Assembly: GCF_016858125.1 (NCBI RefSeq) | Contig: NZ_CP064781.1 | Coordinates: 2,551,501-2,615,500 of the forward strand | Source of the DNA: Azospira restricta | Lineage (GTDB): Bacteria; Pseudomonadota; Gammaproteobacteria; Burkholderiales; Rhodocyclaceae | Length of the DNA stretch: 64,000 nucleotides | Reading direction: 5' to 3' | Part shown: piece after piece, positions 45,647 to 53,832 of the stretch | Layout: each line of letters begins with the position of its first letter | Position numbering within the stretch: position 1 is the stretch's first letter | The notes under the pieces: generated by a model | Database searches by the model: none | Told to the model about the DNA's origin: nothing | The model's input: the letters and a program-made list of their open reading frames with translations, nothing else | Made by a program: the position numbers and the translations under genes

Positions 45647-46385
45647 CGCCGCGTCGTGGTTCGTCCCCGACTGGCCGCTGCCGCCGGGCGTGCGTGCGCT
45701 GCAGACGACGCGCGTCGGCGGCGTCAGCGGCGCGCCGTGGGCGGGCTTCAACCTCGGCGATCACGTCGGCGACGAGCCGGCCGCCGTCGCCGCCAACCGC
45801 GCGCGGCTCGCCGCCATGCTGCCGGCGATGCCGGTGTGGCTGGCGCAGGTGCACGGCGTCGACGTGGCGCGGCTCGACGCGCTGCCGGCCGGTGCGCCGG
45901 CGCCGGTCGCCGACGCCGCGGTGGCGCGCGCGGCGGGCCGGGTCTGTGCGGTAATGACCGCCGACTGCCTGCCGCTGCTGCTGTGCGACCGCGACGGGAC
46001 GGTGGTCGCCGCCGCCCACGCCGGCTGGCGCGGCCTGTGCGCCGGCGTGATCGAGGCGACGGTGGCGGCGATGGCCGTGCGCCCGGCGGCGCTGTCGGCG
46101 TGGCTCGGACCGGCGATCGGGCCGGCCGCGTTCGAGGTCGGCGATGAGGTGCGCGCGGCTTTCGTCGCGCGGGATGCCGCGGCGGCGGACGGCTTCGTCC
46201 GCGGCGATGGCGGGCGCTGGTTCGCCGATCTCTACCGGCTGGCGCGGCAGCGACTCGCCGCGCTGGGCGTGCCCGCGGTTCACGGCGGCGGGGAATGCAC
46301 CTGGCGGCAGGCCGACCGCTACTTCTCGTACCGCCGCGACGGCGTCACCGGTCGCATGGCGACGCTGATCTGGCGCGAGGCCTGA
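45639..46385 (+). CDS. pgeF: peptidoglycan editing factor PgeF (laccase-domain protein, YfiH)
   Basis: A 248-residue purine nucleoside phosphorylase/laccase-domain protein; the E. coli homologue removes wrongly incorporated L-Ser from peptidoglycan precursors. Metal-binding residues are seen in LAQVHGVDVARLD, MTADCLPLLLCD and AAHAGWRGLCAGVIEATV, and in the C-terminal GGGECTWRQADRYFSYRRDGVTGRMATLIW. Start ATG at 45639 overlaps rluD, so translation is coupled. Confidence 0.95.
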   Translation: MTDAASWFVPDWPLPPGVRALQTTRVGGVSGAPWAGFNLGDHVGDEPAAVAANRARLAAMLPAMPVWLAQVHGVDVARLDALPAGAPAPVADAAVARAAGRVCAVMTADCLPLLLCDRDGTVVAAAHAGWRGLCAGVIEATVAAMAVRPAALSAWLGPAIGPAAFEVGDEVRAAFVARDAAAADGFVRGDGGRWFADLYRLARQRLAALGVPAVHGGGECTWRQADRYFSYRRDGVTGRMATLIWREA

Positions 46386-46391
46386 GCGCGC

Positions 46392-46622
46392 TCAGGCCTC
46401 GCCGTCGCGGCGCGCGGATTCGTCGCCCGCTTGCGGTTCCGCGGCGGCGGTTTCCGCCGCCGCCCGCCGCTGGCGACGCGCCGGCGTGCCGAGCAGCCAC
46501 AGCAGCAGCGCGCAGGGGAAGAGTCCGTAGAAGGTGAAGGTCAGGATGCCGGCGACCAGGTTGCTTTCGGTGACCGCCATCATCAGCACGACCCACAACC
46601 AGCCGATGGCAATGATGTACAT
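46392..46622 (-). CDS. small two-helix membrane protein
   Basis: A 76-residue protein with two hydrophobic segments (about residues 3-25, IIAIGWLWVVLMMAVTESN, and 27-47, VAGILTFTFYGLFPCALLLWLL), followed by a charged, Ala/Glu-rich tail. Such small proteins are commonly annotated as conserved hypothetical in betaproteobacteria. It is convergent with pgeF (6-bp gap) and divergent from phaC. No function is claimed. Confidence 0.65.
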   Translation of the reverse strand: MYIIAIGWLWVVLMMAVTESNLVAGILTFTFYGLFPCALLLWLLGTPARRQRRAAAETAAAEPQAGDESARRDGEA

Positions 46623-46698
46623 CGCGGCATTATAGCCCCTCGTCCGGAAGCCAGATTTCATGCGCTGGCGAGGCATCTGCACAAAGCCGCCACAGTCG

Positions 46699-46727
46699 TT
46701 GACAGCCCCTATGCTGCGATGCAGAAT
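46699..46727 (+). promoter_or_regulatory. predicted sigma70 promoter of phaC
   Basis: A perfect -35 TTGACA (46699-46704), 17-bp spacer, and a moderate -10 CAGAAT (46722-46727). Transcription would begin near 46734, giving a ~70-base leader before the phaC ATG at 46806. Confidence 0.5.
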
Positions 46728-46805
46728 CGATAAGACAACAAATCGGTTTGCACGCAGCAGGCGTACCGCTCTCTGCCTCAGCCCCCAGCCAGGATTCGCA
46801 TACAG

Positions 46806-48548
46806 ATGTCGCAGCCCACGGACCCCTTCGCCCCCGCAATGCAGCAGATGATGCAGGTCGGGCAGGCGATGGCGCAGCAGTTTTTCGGCTTTCTCGGCTC
46901 CCCGCAGGCGCAGCATCCGCTTGGCGGTGCCCCGATCCGGATCGGGGCGCCCGATCCGGCCAGACTTTCCGAACTGCAGCGCGACTTCATGGAGAAGCAG
47001 GCGCGGCTGTGGAACGCGATGCTGGAAAAGGGGCGCCCCGGCGCCAAGGGCGAAGCGTCCTTCGAAGTGCCGCCGGAGCCCGGCGACCGCCGCTTCTCGG
47101 CGCCGGAGTGGCGACAGAGCCCGGTTTTCGACTACATCCGCCAGAGCTACCTGCTGAACGCCGGCTTCCTGCGCGAGCTGGTCGAGCTGGCTCCGGTCGA
47201 GGACGACAAGGCGAAGAACCGGCTGCGCTTCCTCGCGCGCCAGTACCTCGACGCGATGGCGCCGAGCAACTTCGCCGCGACCAACCCCGAGTTCATCAAG
47301 CTGGCCGTCGAAAGCAAGGGCCAGAGCATCACCGAGGGCATCAACAACCTGATCAAGGACGTCGAGAAGGGCCGCATCTCGATGACCGACGACAGCGCCT
47401 TCGAGGTCGGCCGCAACCTGGCGACGACCGAGGGCACGGTGGTCTTCGAGAACGAGCTGATGCAGCTGATCCAGTACGCGCCGCTCACCGACAAGGTGGC
47501 GAAGCGGCCGCTGGTGATCGTGCCGCCGTGCATCAACAAGTTCTACATCCTCGACCTGCAGCCCGAGAATTCCTTCGTCCGCTACGCGGTCGAGCAGGGC
47601 AACACCGTGTTCCTCGTCTCCTGGCGCAACGTCAAGGCCGAGCAGGGACACTACGGCTGGAACGACTACCTCGAGCAGGGGCCGCTCGCCGCGCTCGCGG
47701 CCGCCCGCGAGATCGCCAAGGTCGAGCAGGTCAATGCGCTCGGTTTCTGCGTCGGCGGCACCATCCTCAGCAGCGCGCTGGGCGTGCTCGCCGCGCGCGG
47801 CGACAACAGCGTGGCCAGCCTGACGCTGCTCACCACGCTGCTCGATTTCTCGGACACCGGCGAGATCGGCCTGTTCATCGACGAACAGAGCTGCGCGACG
47901 CGCGACGCGACGATCGGCAAGGGCGGCCTGCTCACCGGCCGCGAGCTGGCCGGCACCTTCTCGGCGCTGCGCGCCAACGACCTGATCTGGAACTACGTCG
48001 CCGGCAACTACCTGAAGGGGCAGAAGCCGCCGGCCTTCGACCTGCTCTACTGGAACGCCGACTCGACCAACCTGCCGGGGCCGTTCGCGGCGTGGTACAT
48101 GAGGAACCTGTACCTCAACAACAGCCTGCGTATCCCCGGCAAGCTCGAGATGTGCGGGGTCAAGGTCGACCTCGGCCAGGTCAAGGCGCCGGCCTACCTG
48201 CTGGCGACGCGCGAGGACCACATCGTGCCGTGGCAGACCGCCTACCAGAGCACGCGGCTGCTCGGCGGCGAGACGAAGTTCGTGCTCGGCGCCAGCGGCC
48301 ACATCGCCGGCGTCGTCAATCCGGCGGCGAAGAACAAGCGCAGCTACTGGGCCAACGCCGACGTCTCGGCCGACGCCGAGGGCTGGCTGGCGACGGCCGA
48401 GGAAAGGAAGGGGAGCTGGTGGTCCGATTGGGCCGACTGGCTGAAGCAGCACGCGGGCGGCGAATGCGCCGCGCGCAGGAAACCGGGGAATGCCAAATAC
48501 AAGGCCGTCGAGCCGGCCCCGGGGCGTTACGTGAAAGAGAAGGCGTAA
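46806..48548 (+). CDS. phaC: class I poly(3-hydroxyalkanoate) synthase PhaC
   Basis: Polymerises (R)-3-hydroxyacyl-CoA to PHA on the granule surface. The 580-residue protein has the lipase-like box GFCVGG with nucleophile C315 and the catalytic partners D471 (TREDHIVPW) and H499 (GASGHIAGVVNP), the class I pattern. Other signatures are NKFYILDLQPENSFVRYAVEQG, VFLVSWRNV and YVAGNYLKGQKPPAFDLLYWNADSTNLPGP. The N-terminal ~90 residues are variable and include a Met/Gln-rich segment. It heads the gene series phaC-phaB-phaB-phaR. No phaA (thiolase) lies in the window. Confidence 0.97.
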   Translation: MSQPTDPFAPAMQQMMQVGQAMAQQFFGFLGSPQAQHPLGGAPIRIGAPDPARLSELQRDFMEKQARLWNAMLEKGRPGAKGEASFEVPPEPGDRRFSAPEWRQSPVFDYIRQSYLLNAGFLRELVELAPVEDDKAKNRLRFLARQYLDAMAPSNFAATNPEFIKLAVESKGQSITEGINNLIKDVEKGRISMTDDSAFEVGRNLATTEGTVVFENELMQLIQYAPLTDKVAKRPLVIVPPCINKFYILDLQPENSFVRYAVEQGNTVFLVSWRNVKAEQGHYGWNDYLEQGPLAALAAAREIAKVEQVNALGFCVGGTILSSALGVLAARGDNSVASLTLLTTLLDFSDTGEIGLFIDEQSCATRDATIGKGGLLTGRELAGTFSALRANDLIWNYVAGNYLKGQKPPAFDLLYWNADSTNLPGPFAAWYMRNLYLNNSLRIPGKLEMCGVKVDLGQVKAPAYLLATREDHIVPWQTAYQSTRLLGGETKFVLGASGHIAGVVNPAAKNKRSYWANADVSADAEGWLATAEERKGSWWSDWADWLKQHAGGECAARRKPGNAKYKAVEPAPGRYVKEKA

Positions 48549-48622
48549 GCCGAAGAACGCCGGAGTGCAGGCGGATGTTCTTCATCGCATCCTGAAACAG
48601 CGAGACAGAGAAGGGGAAGAAC

Positions 48623-49363
48623 ATGCCAAGAGTTGCACTGGTGACCGGGGGGATGGGTGGCCTCGGCGAGGCGGTCTGCATCAAGCTCGCCGCGCTCGGC
48701 TACAAGGTGGTGACCACGCATTCGCCGGGCAATGCCCAGGCCAAGCAATGGCTGACCGGGATGAATGCGATGGGCTACGGCTTCATGGCCTATCCCTGCG
48801 ACGTCGCCGACTTCGAGTCGTGCAAGGCCTGTGTCGACAAGGTGACGAAGGAAGTGGGGCCGGTGGACGTGCTGGTGAACAACGCCGGCATCACCCGCGA
48901 CATGACCTTCAAGAAGATGACCAAGGCCGACTGGGACGCGGTGATCGGTACCAACCTCGACTCGGTCTTCAACATGACCAAGCAGGTGATGGACGGCATG
49001 GTCGAGCGCAAATGGGGGCGGGTGATCAACGTCTCCTCGGTGAACGGGCAGAAGGGCGCCTTCGGGCAGACCAACTACTCGGCGGCGAAGGCCGGCATGC
49101 ACGGCTTCACCAAGGCGCTGGCGCTGGAGGTGGCGAAGGCCGGCGTCACCGTGAACACGATCTCGCCGGGCTACATCGGCACCAAGATGGTGATGGCGAT
49201 CCCGCAGGAAATCCTCGAATCGAAGATCCTGCCGCAGATTCCGGTCGCCCGCCTGGGCAAGCCGGAGGAGATCGCCGGGCTGGTCGCCTACCTCGCATCC
49301 GACGAGGCGGCCTTCGTCACCGGCGCCAACATTTCGATCAACGGCGGCCAGCACATGTTCTGA
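48623..49363 (+). CDS. phaB: acetoacetyl-CoA reductase PhaB, first copy
   Basis: NADPH-dependent reductase making (R)-3-hydroxybutyryl-CoA for PhaC. The 246-residue short-chain dehydrogenase has the cofactor motif ALVTGGMGGLGEAVC, the NNAGITRD motif and the catalytic Ser/Tyr/Lys in INVSSVNGQKGAFGQTNYSAAKAG. The sequence is of PhaB type throughout. It lies 74 bp after phaC, with an AAGGGG Shine-Dalgarno before the ATG. Confidence 0.95.
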   Translation: MPRVALVTGGMGGLGEAVCIKLAALGYKVVTTHSPGNAQAKQWLTGMNAMGYGFMAYPCDVADFESCKACVDKVTKEVGPVDVLVNNAGITRDMTFKKMTKADWDAVIGTNLDSVFNMTKQVMDGMVERKWGRVINVSSVNGQKGAFGQTNYSAAKAGMHGFTKALALEVAKAGVTVNTISPGYIGTKMVMAIPQEILESKILPQIPVARLGKPEEIAGLVAYLASDEAAFVTGANISINGGQHMF

Positions 49364-49416
49364 CCGCCCTTGGAGCAGTGAGCAGTCCTTTATCAACAGC
49401 AGCAGAGGAAACGAAA

Positions 49417-50160
49417 ATGACGCAAAGAATCGCACTCGTCACCGGCGCCATGGGCGGCATTGGGACCGCCGTCTGTCAGGAGCTGGCGAAGGCCGGGCAC
49501 AAGGTGGTCGCGGCCTACCACCCGCAGTTCGACAACAAGGACGAATGGCTGAAGGAACAGGAAGCCGCGGGCTTCAAGGACTTCGTCTGCGTCGCCGGCG
49601 ACGTGTCGTCGCTGGAGGACTGCCAGAAGCTGGTCGCCGAGGCCGAGGCCAAGGTTGGCCAGATCGACATTCTGGTGAACAACGCCGGCATCACGCGCGA
49701 CAAGTTCTTCGCCAAGATGGAGAAGGAGCAGTGGGACGCGGTGATATCGACCAACCTGACGAGCCTGTTCAACATGACCAAGCAGGTGTCGGCGAAGATG
49801 GCCGAGCGCGGCTGGGGCCGGATCATCAACATCTCGTCGGTGAACGGCGTCAAGGGCCAGGCCGGGCAGTCGAACTACTCGGCGGCGAAGGCCGGCGTGA
49901 TCGGCTTCACCAAGGCGCTGGCGGCGGAACTCGCGGCCAAGAACGTCACCGTGAACGCGATCGCCCCGGGCTACATCGCGACCAAGATGGTGATGGCGAT
50001 CCGCGAGGACATCCTCAAGGGCATCGTCGACTCGGTGCCGATGAAGCGCCTGGGCAAGCCGGAGGAGATGGGCGCAGCCGTCGTCTACCTCGCCTCCGAG
50101 AACGCCGGCTTCATGACCGGCGCCACGCTCAACATCAACGGCGGACTCTACTACCAGTAA
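49417..50160 (+). CDS. phaB: acetoacetyl-CoA reductase PhaB, second copy
   Basis: A 247-residue paralogue of the preceding gene: LVTGAMGGIGTAVCQ, NNAGITRDKFF, INISSVNGVKGQAGQSNYSAAKAG. It is closer to the typical PhaB of Cupriavidus (MTQRIALVTGAMGGIGT opening, YHPQFDNKDEWLKEQ, NINGGLYYQ-type ending). The two copies differ in many positions, including the region after the first beta strand (THSPGNAQAKQW versus AYHPQFDNKDEW) that can set NADPH/NADH choice, so the duplication is old. 53 bp after the first copy. Confidence 0.95.
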   Translation: MTQRIALVTGAMGGIGTAVCQELAKAGHKVVAAYHPQFDNKDEWLKEQEAAGFKDFVCVAGDVSSLEDCQKLVAEAEAKVGQIDILVNNAGITRDKFFAKMEKEQWDAVISTNLTSLFNMTKQVSAKMAERGWGRIINISSVNGVKGQAGQSNYSAAKAGVIGFTKALAAELAAKNVTVNAIAPGYIATKMVMAIREDILKGIVDSVPMKRLGKPEEMGAAVVYLASENAGFMTGATLNINGGLYYQ

Positions 50161-50176
50161 ACCTCCGCGATGCGCA

Positions 50177-50203
50177 GACGGCCCCGGACGGGGCCGTCTT
50201 TTT
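50177..50203 (+). terminator. intrinsic terminator after the second phaB
   Basis: Stem GACGGCCCC (50177-50185) and GGGGCCGTC (50190-50198), loop of 4, followed by TTTTT. It isolates phaR transcriptionally from phaCBB. Confidence 0.92.
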
Positions 50204-50212
50204 ATCCTGGGT

Positions 50213-50232
50213 TATACTTTTGCTGTGCAGCA
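50213..50232 (+). promoter_or_regulatory. phaR promoter region with inverted repeat
   Basis: A -10-like TATACT (50213-50218) is followed at 50221-50232 by the palindrome TGCTG-TG-CAGCA. PhaR repressors of PHA bacteria bind TGC/GCA-rich sites and repress their own genes, so this may be an autoregulatory operator. No good -35 is visible, because the terminator occupies that position. Confidence 0.4.
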
Positions 50233-50290
50233 TTCCGAGGCGCCGCAGAGCGCCGGGGAACGGAAACACTCATTCGGAGGAAATGCCTTC

Positions 50291-50854
50291 ATGTCGGAGC
50301 AGCCGCGACTGATCAAGAAGTACCCGAACCGCCGTCTTTACGACACCAAGACCAGCGCCTACATCACGCTCACCGATGTCAAGGATCTCGTGCTGGCCTT
50401 CGAGAATTTCAAGGTGGTCGACGCCAAGACCGGCGAAGACCTGACGCGCAGCATCCTGCTGCAGATCATCCTGGAAGAGGAAACCGGCGGCGTGCCGCTG
50501 TTCTCGACCGAACTGCTGGCGCAGATGATCCGCTTCTACGGCCACGCGATGCAGGGCATGCTCGGCAAGTACCTGGAGAACAACATCAAGGCCTTCGTCG
50601 ACTTCCAGGGCAAGATGCAGGAGCAGTCGCGCTCGCTCTACGGCGGCGAGAACAGCCAGATGCAGAACGACATGTGGACGCAGTTCCTGAACTTCCAGGG
50701 GCCGGCGATGCAGCAGATGATGGCCGCCTACATGGACCAGTCGAAGAAGATGGTGCAGCAGATGCAGGAGCAGCTGCAGAGCCAGACGCGCAACATGTTC
50801 ACCGGCTTCCAGTATCCCGGCGACGCGAAGAAGCCGGAGGGCGGGCAGAAGTAG
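50291..50854 (+). CDS. phaR: polyhydroxyalkanoate synthesis repressor PhaR
   Basis: A 187-residue DNA-binding repressor that also binds PHA granules, controlling phasin synthesis according to polymer level. The N-terminal DNA-binding domain is RLIKKYPNRRLYDTKTSAYITLTDVKDLV, and the next part is the PHB accumulation regulatory domain (SILLQIILEEETGGVPLFSTELLAQMIRFYG). The C-terminus is Met/Gln-rich amphipathic (MQQMMAAYMDQSKKMVQQMQEQLQ), likely for granule binding. Start at 50291; the upstream ATG at 50225 would add 22 unconserved residues. Confidence 0.96.
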   Translation: MSEQPRLIKKYPNRRLYDTKTSAYITLTDVKDLVLAFENFKVVDAKTGEDLTRSILLQIILEEETGGVPLFSTELLAQMIRFYGHAMQGMLGKYLENNIKAFVDFQGKMQEQSRSLYGGENSQMQNDMWTQFLNFQGPAMQQMMAAYMDQSKKMVQQMQEQLQSQTRNMFTGFQYPGDAKKPEGGQK

Positions 50855-50881
50855 CTCCGCCGCCGGATCGATCGAACGCAG

Positions 50882-50916
50882 CCGGCCGCACCCGCGAGGG
50901 GCGGCCGGTTTTCTTT
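50882..50916 (+). terminator. intrinsic terminator after phaR
   Basis: Stem CCGGCCGC (50882-50889) with GCGGCCGG (50901-50908) and a T-rich tail (TTTTCTTTT). It lies 27 bp after the phaR stop. Confidence 0.85.
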
Positions 50917-50947
50917 TGCCCGCCGCGTTCCTGTGCCGCGGCTGCGC

Positions 50948-51874
50948 TCAGTCGTTGTGGCGGCGGCCGCCGGCGGCCGGCACCGGGGCGCGCCGCCGCT
51001 CCGCCATCCAGCCGAACAGCGACAGCAACGCGAGGCCGGTACCGATCAGCAGGATGCCGCCGGTTTCCATCGCCCGGAACTCCTCGCCGAACAGCAGCCG
51101 CGACGAGACGATCGCGACCACCGGCGTGCCCAGCACCGACAGGCTTGCCTCCCAGGCCGGCACGCGGTCGAGGATATAGATCCACAGCCACCAGCACAGC
51201 GCCGTGCTGGCCACCGACATGAAGGCCAGGATGCCGGCGTAGGACGGCGTCCACTGCGTCGCCGGCTCCGGCACGACCAGCGCCAGCAGCGTCAGCGGCA
51301 GTGCGCCGAGGATCATCTGCCAGGCGGTCAGCGTCAGCAGGTCCACCGGCTGCGTCGCGCGCAGCCGCTTGATCAGGATCGTGCCGACGGCCCAGCACAG
51401 CGCCGCCGTCAGCCCGAGGAACTTGCTGAACAGGCTGGCCTGCATGTCCCACGGCTCGATGATCAGCAGCAGGCCGGCGAGCGTGCTCGCCGCCGCCAGC
51501 CACTGCCGGCCGCGGATGCGCTCGCCGAGGAGCGGCCAGGCCAGCAGCAGCGTCCAGATCGGCATCGTGAAGATCAGCACCGCGGTCTTGCCGGGGCCGC
51601 CCTCGACCAGCGCCCAGGTCTGAAAGGCCATGAAGCCGGCGACCTGGGTCAGGGCGATGGCCAGCGTCGGTCCCGGCGCGACCAGCTGCAGCGGGCGGCC
51701 GGTCAGCCTGAGCGCGAGCAGCAGCGCGAGCGCGCCGCCGACGCAGCGCTCGGCGGCGAAGGCGAAGGGCGGCGCGTAGGCCAGCCCCTGCTTGGCGAGG
51801 ATCCAGGTGTAGCCCCAGGTGAGCGAGAGGACGAGGAGCGCGAGCAGTGGCAACCAGCGGTGTCGGGAAGGCAT
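50948..51874 (-). CDS. EamA family (DMT superfamily) transporter
   Basis: A 308-residue permease with ten predicted membrane helices in two EamA repeats: first repeat about residues 8-140 (LTWGYTWILAKQGLAYAPPFAFAAERC), second about 155-290 (GLTAALCWAVGTILIKRL, VLGTPVVAIVSSRLLFGEEF). Proteins of this type export amino acids or small metabolites; the substrate cannot be predicted. It is 67 bp after the flavin reductase gene in the same direction and may be cotranscribed with it. Confidence 0.88.
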   Translation of the reverse strand: MPSRHRWLPLLALLVLSLTWGYTWILAKQGLAYAPPFAFAAERCVGGALALLLALRLTGRPLQLVAPGPTLAIALTQVAGFMAFQTWALVEGGPGKTAVLIFTMPIWTLLLAWPLLGERIRGRQWLAAASTLAGLLLIIEPWDMQASLFSKFLGLTAALCWAVGTILIKRLRATQPVDLLTLTAWQMILGALPLTLLALVVPEPATQWTPSYAGILAFMSVASTALCWWLWIYILDRVPAWEASLSVLGTPVVAIVSSRLLFGEEFRAMETGGILLIGTGLALLSLFGWMAERRRAPVPAAGGRRHND

Positions 51875-51941
51875 CGGAAATCCTGCGGGAAACGGGGAAA
51901 GCCGCGACGGGACGGCCCGTCGCGGCGCACGCTTGTGGCGT

Positions 51942-53033
51942 TCAGGCGGCAGCCAGCGCCGGATAGTCGGTGTAGCCCTCGGCGCCGCCGCCGTACAGCT
52001 TGTCGGCGCGCAGCGCGTTCAGCGGTGCGTCCTCGCGCAGGCGCTGCACCAGGTCCGGGTTGCTGATGAACGGCCGGCCGAAGGCGACGAGCTCGGCGCG
52101 GCCGTCGGCGACGGCGGCGATCGCCTCGCCGCGGTCATAGCCGTTGTTGATCATCCAGGCGCCGGGGAAGCGGCGGCGCAGCGCCGCGTAGTCGAAGGCC
52201 GGGGCGGCCGCCGGCTGGCGCGCGCCGCCGGTCTCGCCCTCGATCACGTGCAGGTAGGCCAGGCCGAGCGGCGCCAGCTGCCCGACGACGTAGTTGAACA
52301 GCGCCTGCGGGTCGCTGTCGCGCGGCGTGTCGCTGAAGCTGGTCATCGGGCTGATGCGGATGCCGGTGCGGCCGCCGCCGATCTCGTCGGCGACCGCCTG
52401 CATCACTTCCAGCAGCAGGCGGGCGCGATTCTCGATGCTGCCGCCGTAGGGGCCGCTGCGGTCGTTTACGCTGTCGCGCAGGAACTGGTCGAGCAGGTAG
52501 GAGTTGGCGGCATGCACCTCGACGCCGTCGAAACCGGCGGCGATCGCGTTGCGCGCGGCCTGGCGGTAGTCGGCGACGATCCCCGGCAGCTCGTCGTCGC
52601 GCAGCGCGCGCGGCGTCGACACCGGCTCGAAGCCGTTGCGGGTGAAGGTCTTGGCGTCGGGTCGGCGGTTGGTCGAGGAGACCGGTGCGGCGCCGTCCGG
52701 CAGCAGCGAGCTGTGCGAGATGCGGCCGACGTGCCAGAGCTGGATCACGATCCGGCCGCCGGCGGCGTGCACAGCATCGGTGACCTGGCGCCAGGCGGCG
52801 ATCTGTTCGGTCGAGTAGATTCCCGGCGTGTCGAGGTAGCCCTGGGCCATCGGGCTGATCTGGCTCGCTTCGCTGATGATCAGGCCGGCGCTGGCGCGCT
52901 GGCGGTAGTACTCGACGGTCAGCGGTCCGGGCAGCAGGCCGTCGGCGGCGCGGTTGCGGGTCAGCGGGGCCATGACGATGCGGTTGGCGAGCGCGATGTC
53001 GCCGATCTGGATGGGGTCGAATAGGGAACTCAT
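51942..53033 (-). CDS. nemA: Old Yellow Enzyme family alkene reductase (NemA-like)
   Basis: An FMN-dependent NADPH oxidoreductase of 363 residues that reduces activated alkenes, N-ethylmaleimide and nitro compounds. Signatures: LFDPIQIGDIALANRIVMAPLTRNRA at the N-terminus, GRIVIQLWHVGRIS, GFDGVEVHAANSYLLDQFLRDSVNDRSGPYGGSIENRARLLLEV and VAFGRPFISNPDLVQRL. The start at 53033 has AAGGAGA upstream; a more distal ATG at 53063 is within the operator. The TetR-type gene upstream and the operator between them fit the NemR-NemA arrangement of E. coli. Confidence 0.93.
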   Translation of the reverse strand: MSSLFDPIQIGDIALANRIVMAPLTRNRAADGLLPGPLTVEYYRQRASAGLIISEASQISPMAQGYLDTPGIYSTEQIAAWRQVTDAVHAAGGRIVIQLWHVGRISHSSLLPDGAAPVSSTNRRPDAKTFTRNGFEPVSTPRALRDDELPGIVADYRQAARNAIAAGFDGVEVHAANSYLLDQFLRDSVNDRSGPYGGSIENRARLLLEVMQAVADEIGGGRTGIRISPMTSFSDTPRDSDPQALFNYVVGQLAPLGLAYLHVIEGETGGARQPAAAPAFDYAALRRRFPGAWMINNGYDRGEAIAAVADGRAELVAFGRPFISNPDLVQRLREDAPLNALRADKLYGGGAEGYTDYPALAAA

Positions 53034-53065
53034 TGGGGTTTCTCCTTGTTGGTCGATCTTCAAAA

Positions 53066-53084
53066 ATTAGACCGGTCGTCTAAT
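53066..53084. promoter_or_regulatory. NemR-type operator upstream of nemA
   Basis: ATTAGACCGGTCGTCTAAT: perfect 7-bp arms (ATTAGAC/GTCTAAT) around a 5-bp centre, 33 bp upstream of the nemA start. The same centre and left arm recur upstream of the adjacent TetR-family gene, so both are probably bound by its product. Confidence 0.85.
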
Positions 53085-53092
53085 CCACGGGT

Positions 53093-53122
53093 AAAAAAAT
53101 CGGCCGCAGCAGCCTGCGGCCG
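53093..53122 (-). terminator. intrinsic terminator after nemR
   Basis: On the minus strand, stem CGGCCGCAG/CTGCGGCCG (9 bp, 4-base loop) followed by a run of T (A7 at 53093-53099 on the plus strand). It lies 15 bp after the nemR stop and before the nemA operator, so nemA must have its own promoter. Confidence 0.88.
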
Positions 53123-53137
53123 CTCGCCGCGCCGGGG

Positions 53138-53728
53138 TCAGCGCGACAGCATCTGTTCGGTGACCTGCATGGCGTTGTCCAATGCGCTGCCGTCGCGGTG
53201 CAGCTTGCCGAGCAGGCTGGCACCGAGCCACAGCTGGTACAGCATCTGCGCCGTAGGCCGCGGCGCCAGGGCCGGCAGCGAGCCGTCGGCGACGCCGGCT
53301 TCGACCAGCGCGGCAATGCGCCCGACGACCTGGTCGGTGCCGTCGCGCAGGGTGATGCGCATCGCATCCGAGAGGTCGGAGACTTCCGCACTGAGCTTCA
53401 CCACCAGGCATTTCTGCTCGCTGCAGTCGGCACGCTGCGACTCGCGCCAGCGCTGCCAGTAGCGCAGCAGCCGCTCGCGGCCGCTGGCGCGGCCAGCCTC
53501 GGCGGCCTGCAGTTCGTCGATGCTCGCCAGGTAACGGTCGAAATAGTCCTGGAGCAGGGCCTGGCCGAACTGCTCCTTGGATTCGAAGTAGTGATAGAAG
53601 GAGCCCTTCGGCACCCCGGCGGCGTTGAGCAGCTCGGTCAGGCCAACGCTCGAAAAGCCCTTGCCGGCGATAATGCGGTGGCCGGTATCGAGGATGTGCT
53701 GGCGCGTGTTGTCGTGACGGACGTTCAT
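53138..53728 (-). CDS. nemR: TetR-family electrophile-responsive repressor NemR
   Basis: A 196-residue repressor with an N-terminal helix-turn-helix (TRQHILDTGHRIIAGKGFSSVGLTELLNAAGVPKGSFYHYF). The segment around C107, KCLVVKLSAEVSDLSDAMR, closely resembles that of E. coli NemR around its redox-sensing Cys106, which reacts with hypochlorite, quinones and methylglyoxal. The start at 53728 is chosen because an operator half-site occupies the more upstream ATG at 53749. Expected to repress itself and nemA until oxidised or alkylated. Confidence 0.88.
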   Translation of the reverse strand: MNVRHDNTRQHILDTGHRIIAGKGFSSVGLTELLNAAGVPKGSFYHYFESKEQFGQALLQDYFDRYLASIDELQAAEAGRASGRERLLRYWQRWRESQRADCSEQKCLVVKLSAEVSDLSDAMRITLRDGTDQVVGRIAALVEAGVADGSLPALAPRPTAQMLYQLWLGASLLGKLHRDGSALDNAMQVTEQMLSR

Positions 53729-53748
53729 GGAACGGAAGATTGCCATCA

Positions 53749-53767
53749 ATTAGACCGGTCGTCTAGT
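53749..53767. promoter_or_regulatory. NemR-type operator upstream of nemR
   Basis: ATTAGACCGGTCGTCTAGT, identical to the nemA operator except one base in the right arm, 21 bp upstream of the nemR start. Predicted site of autorepression. Confidence 0.83.
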
Positions 53768-53832
53768 TATTTTTTTTCAGGGCGTTCCTGTTTCCCACCG
53801 GCCTCCGCCGGCCGCGCCTGAACGGCGCGCGA

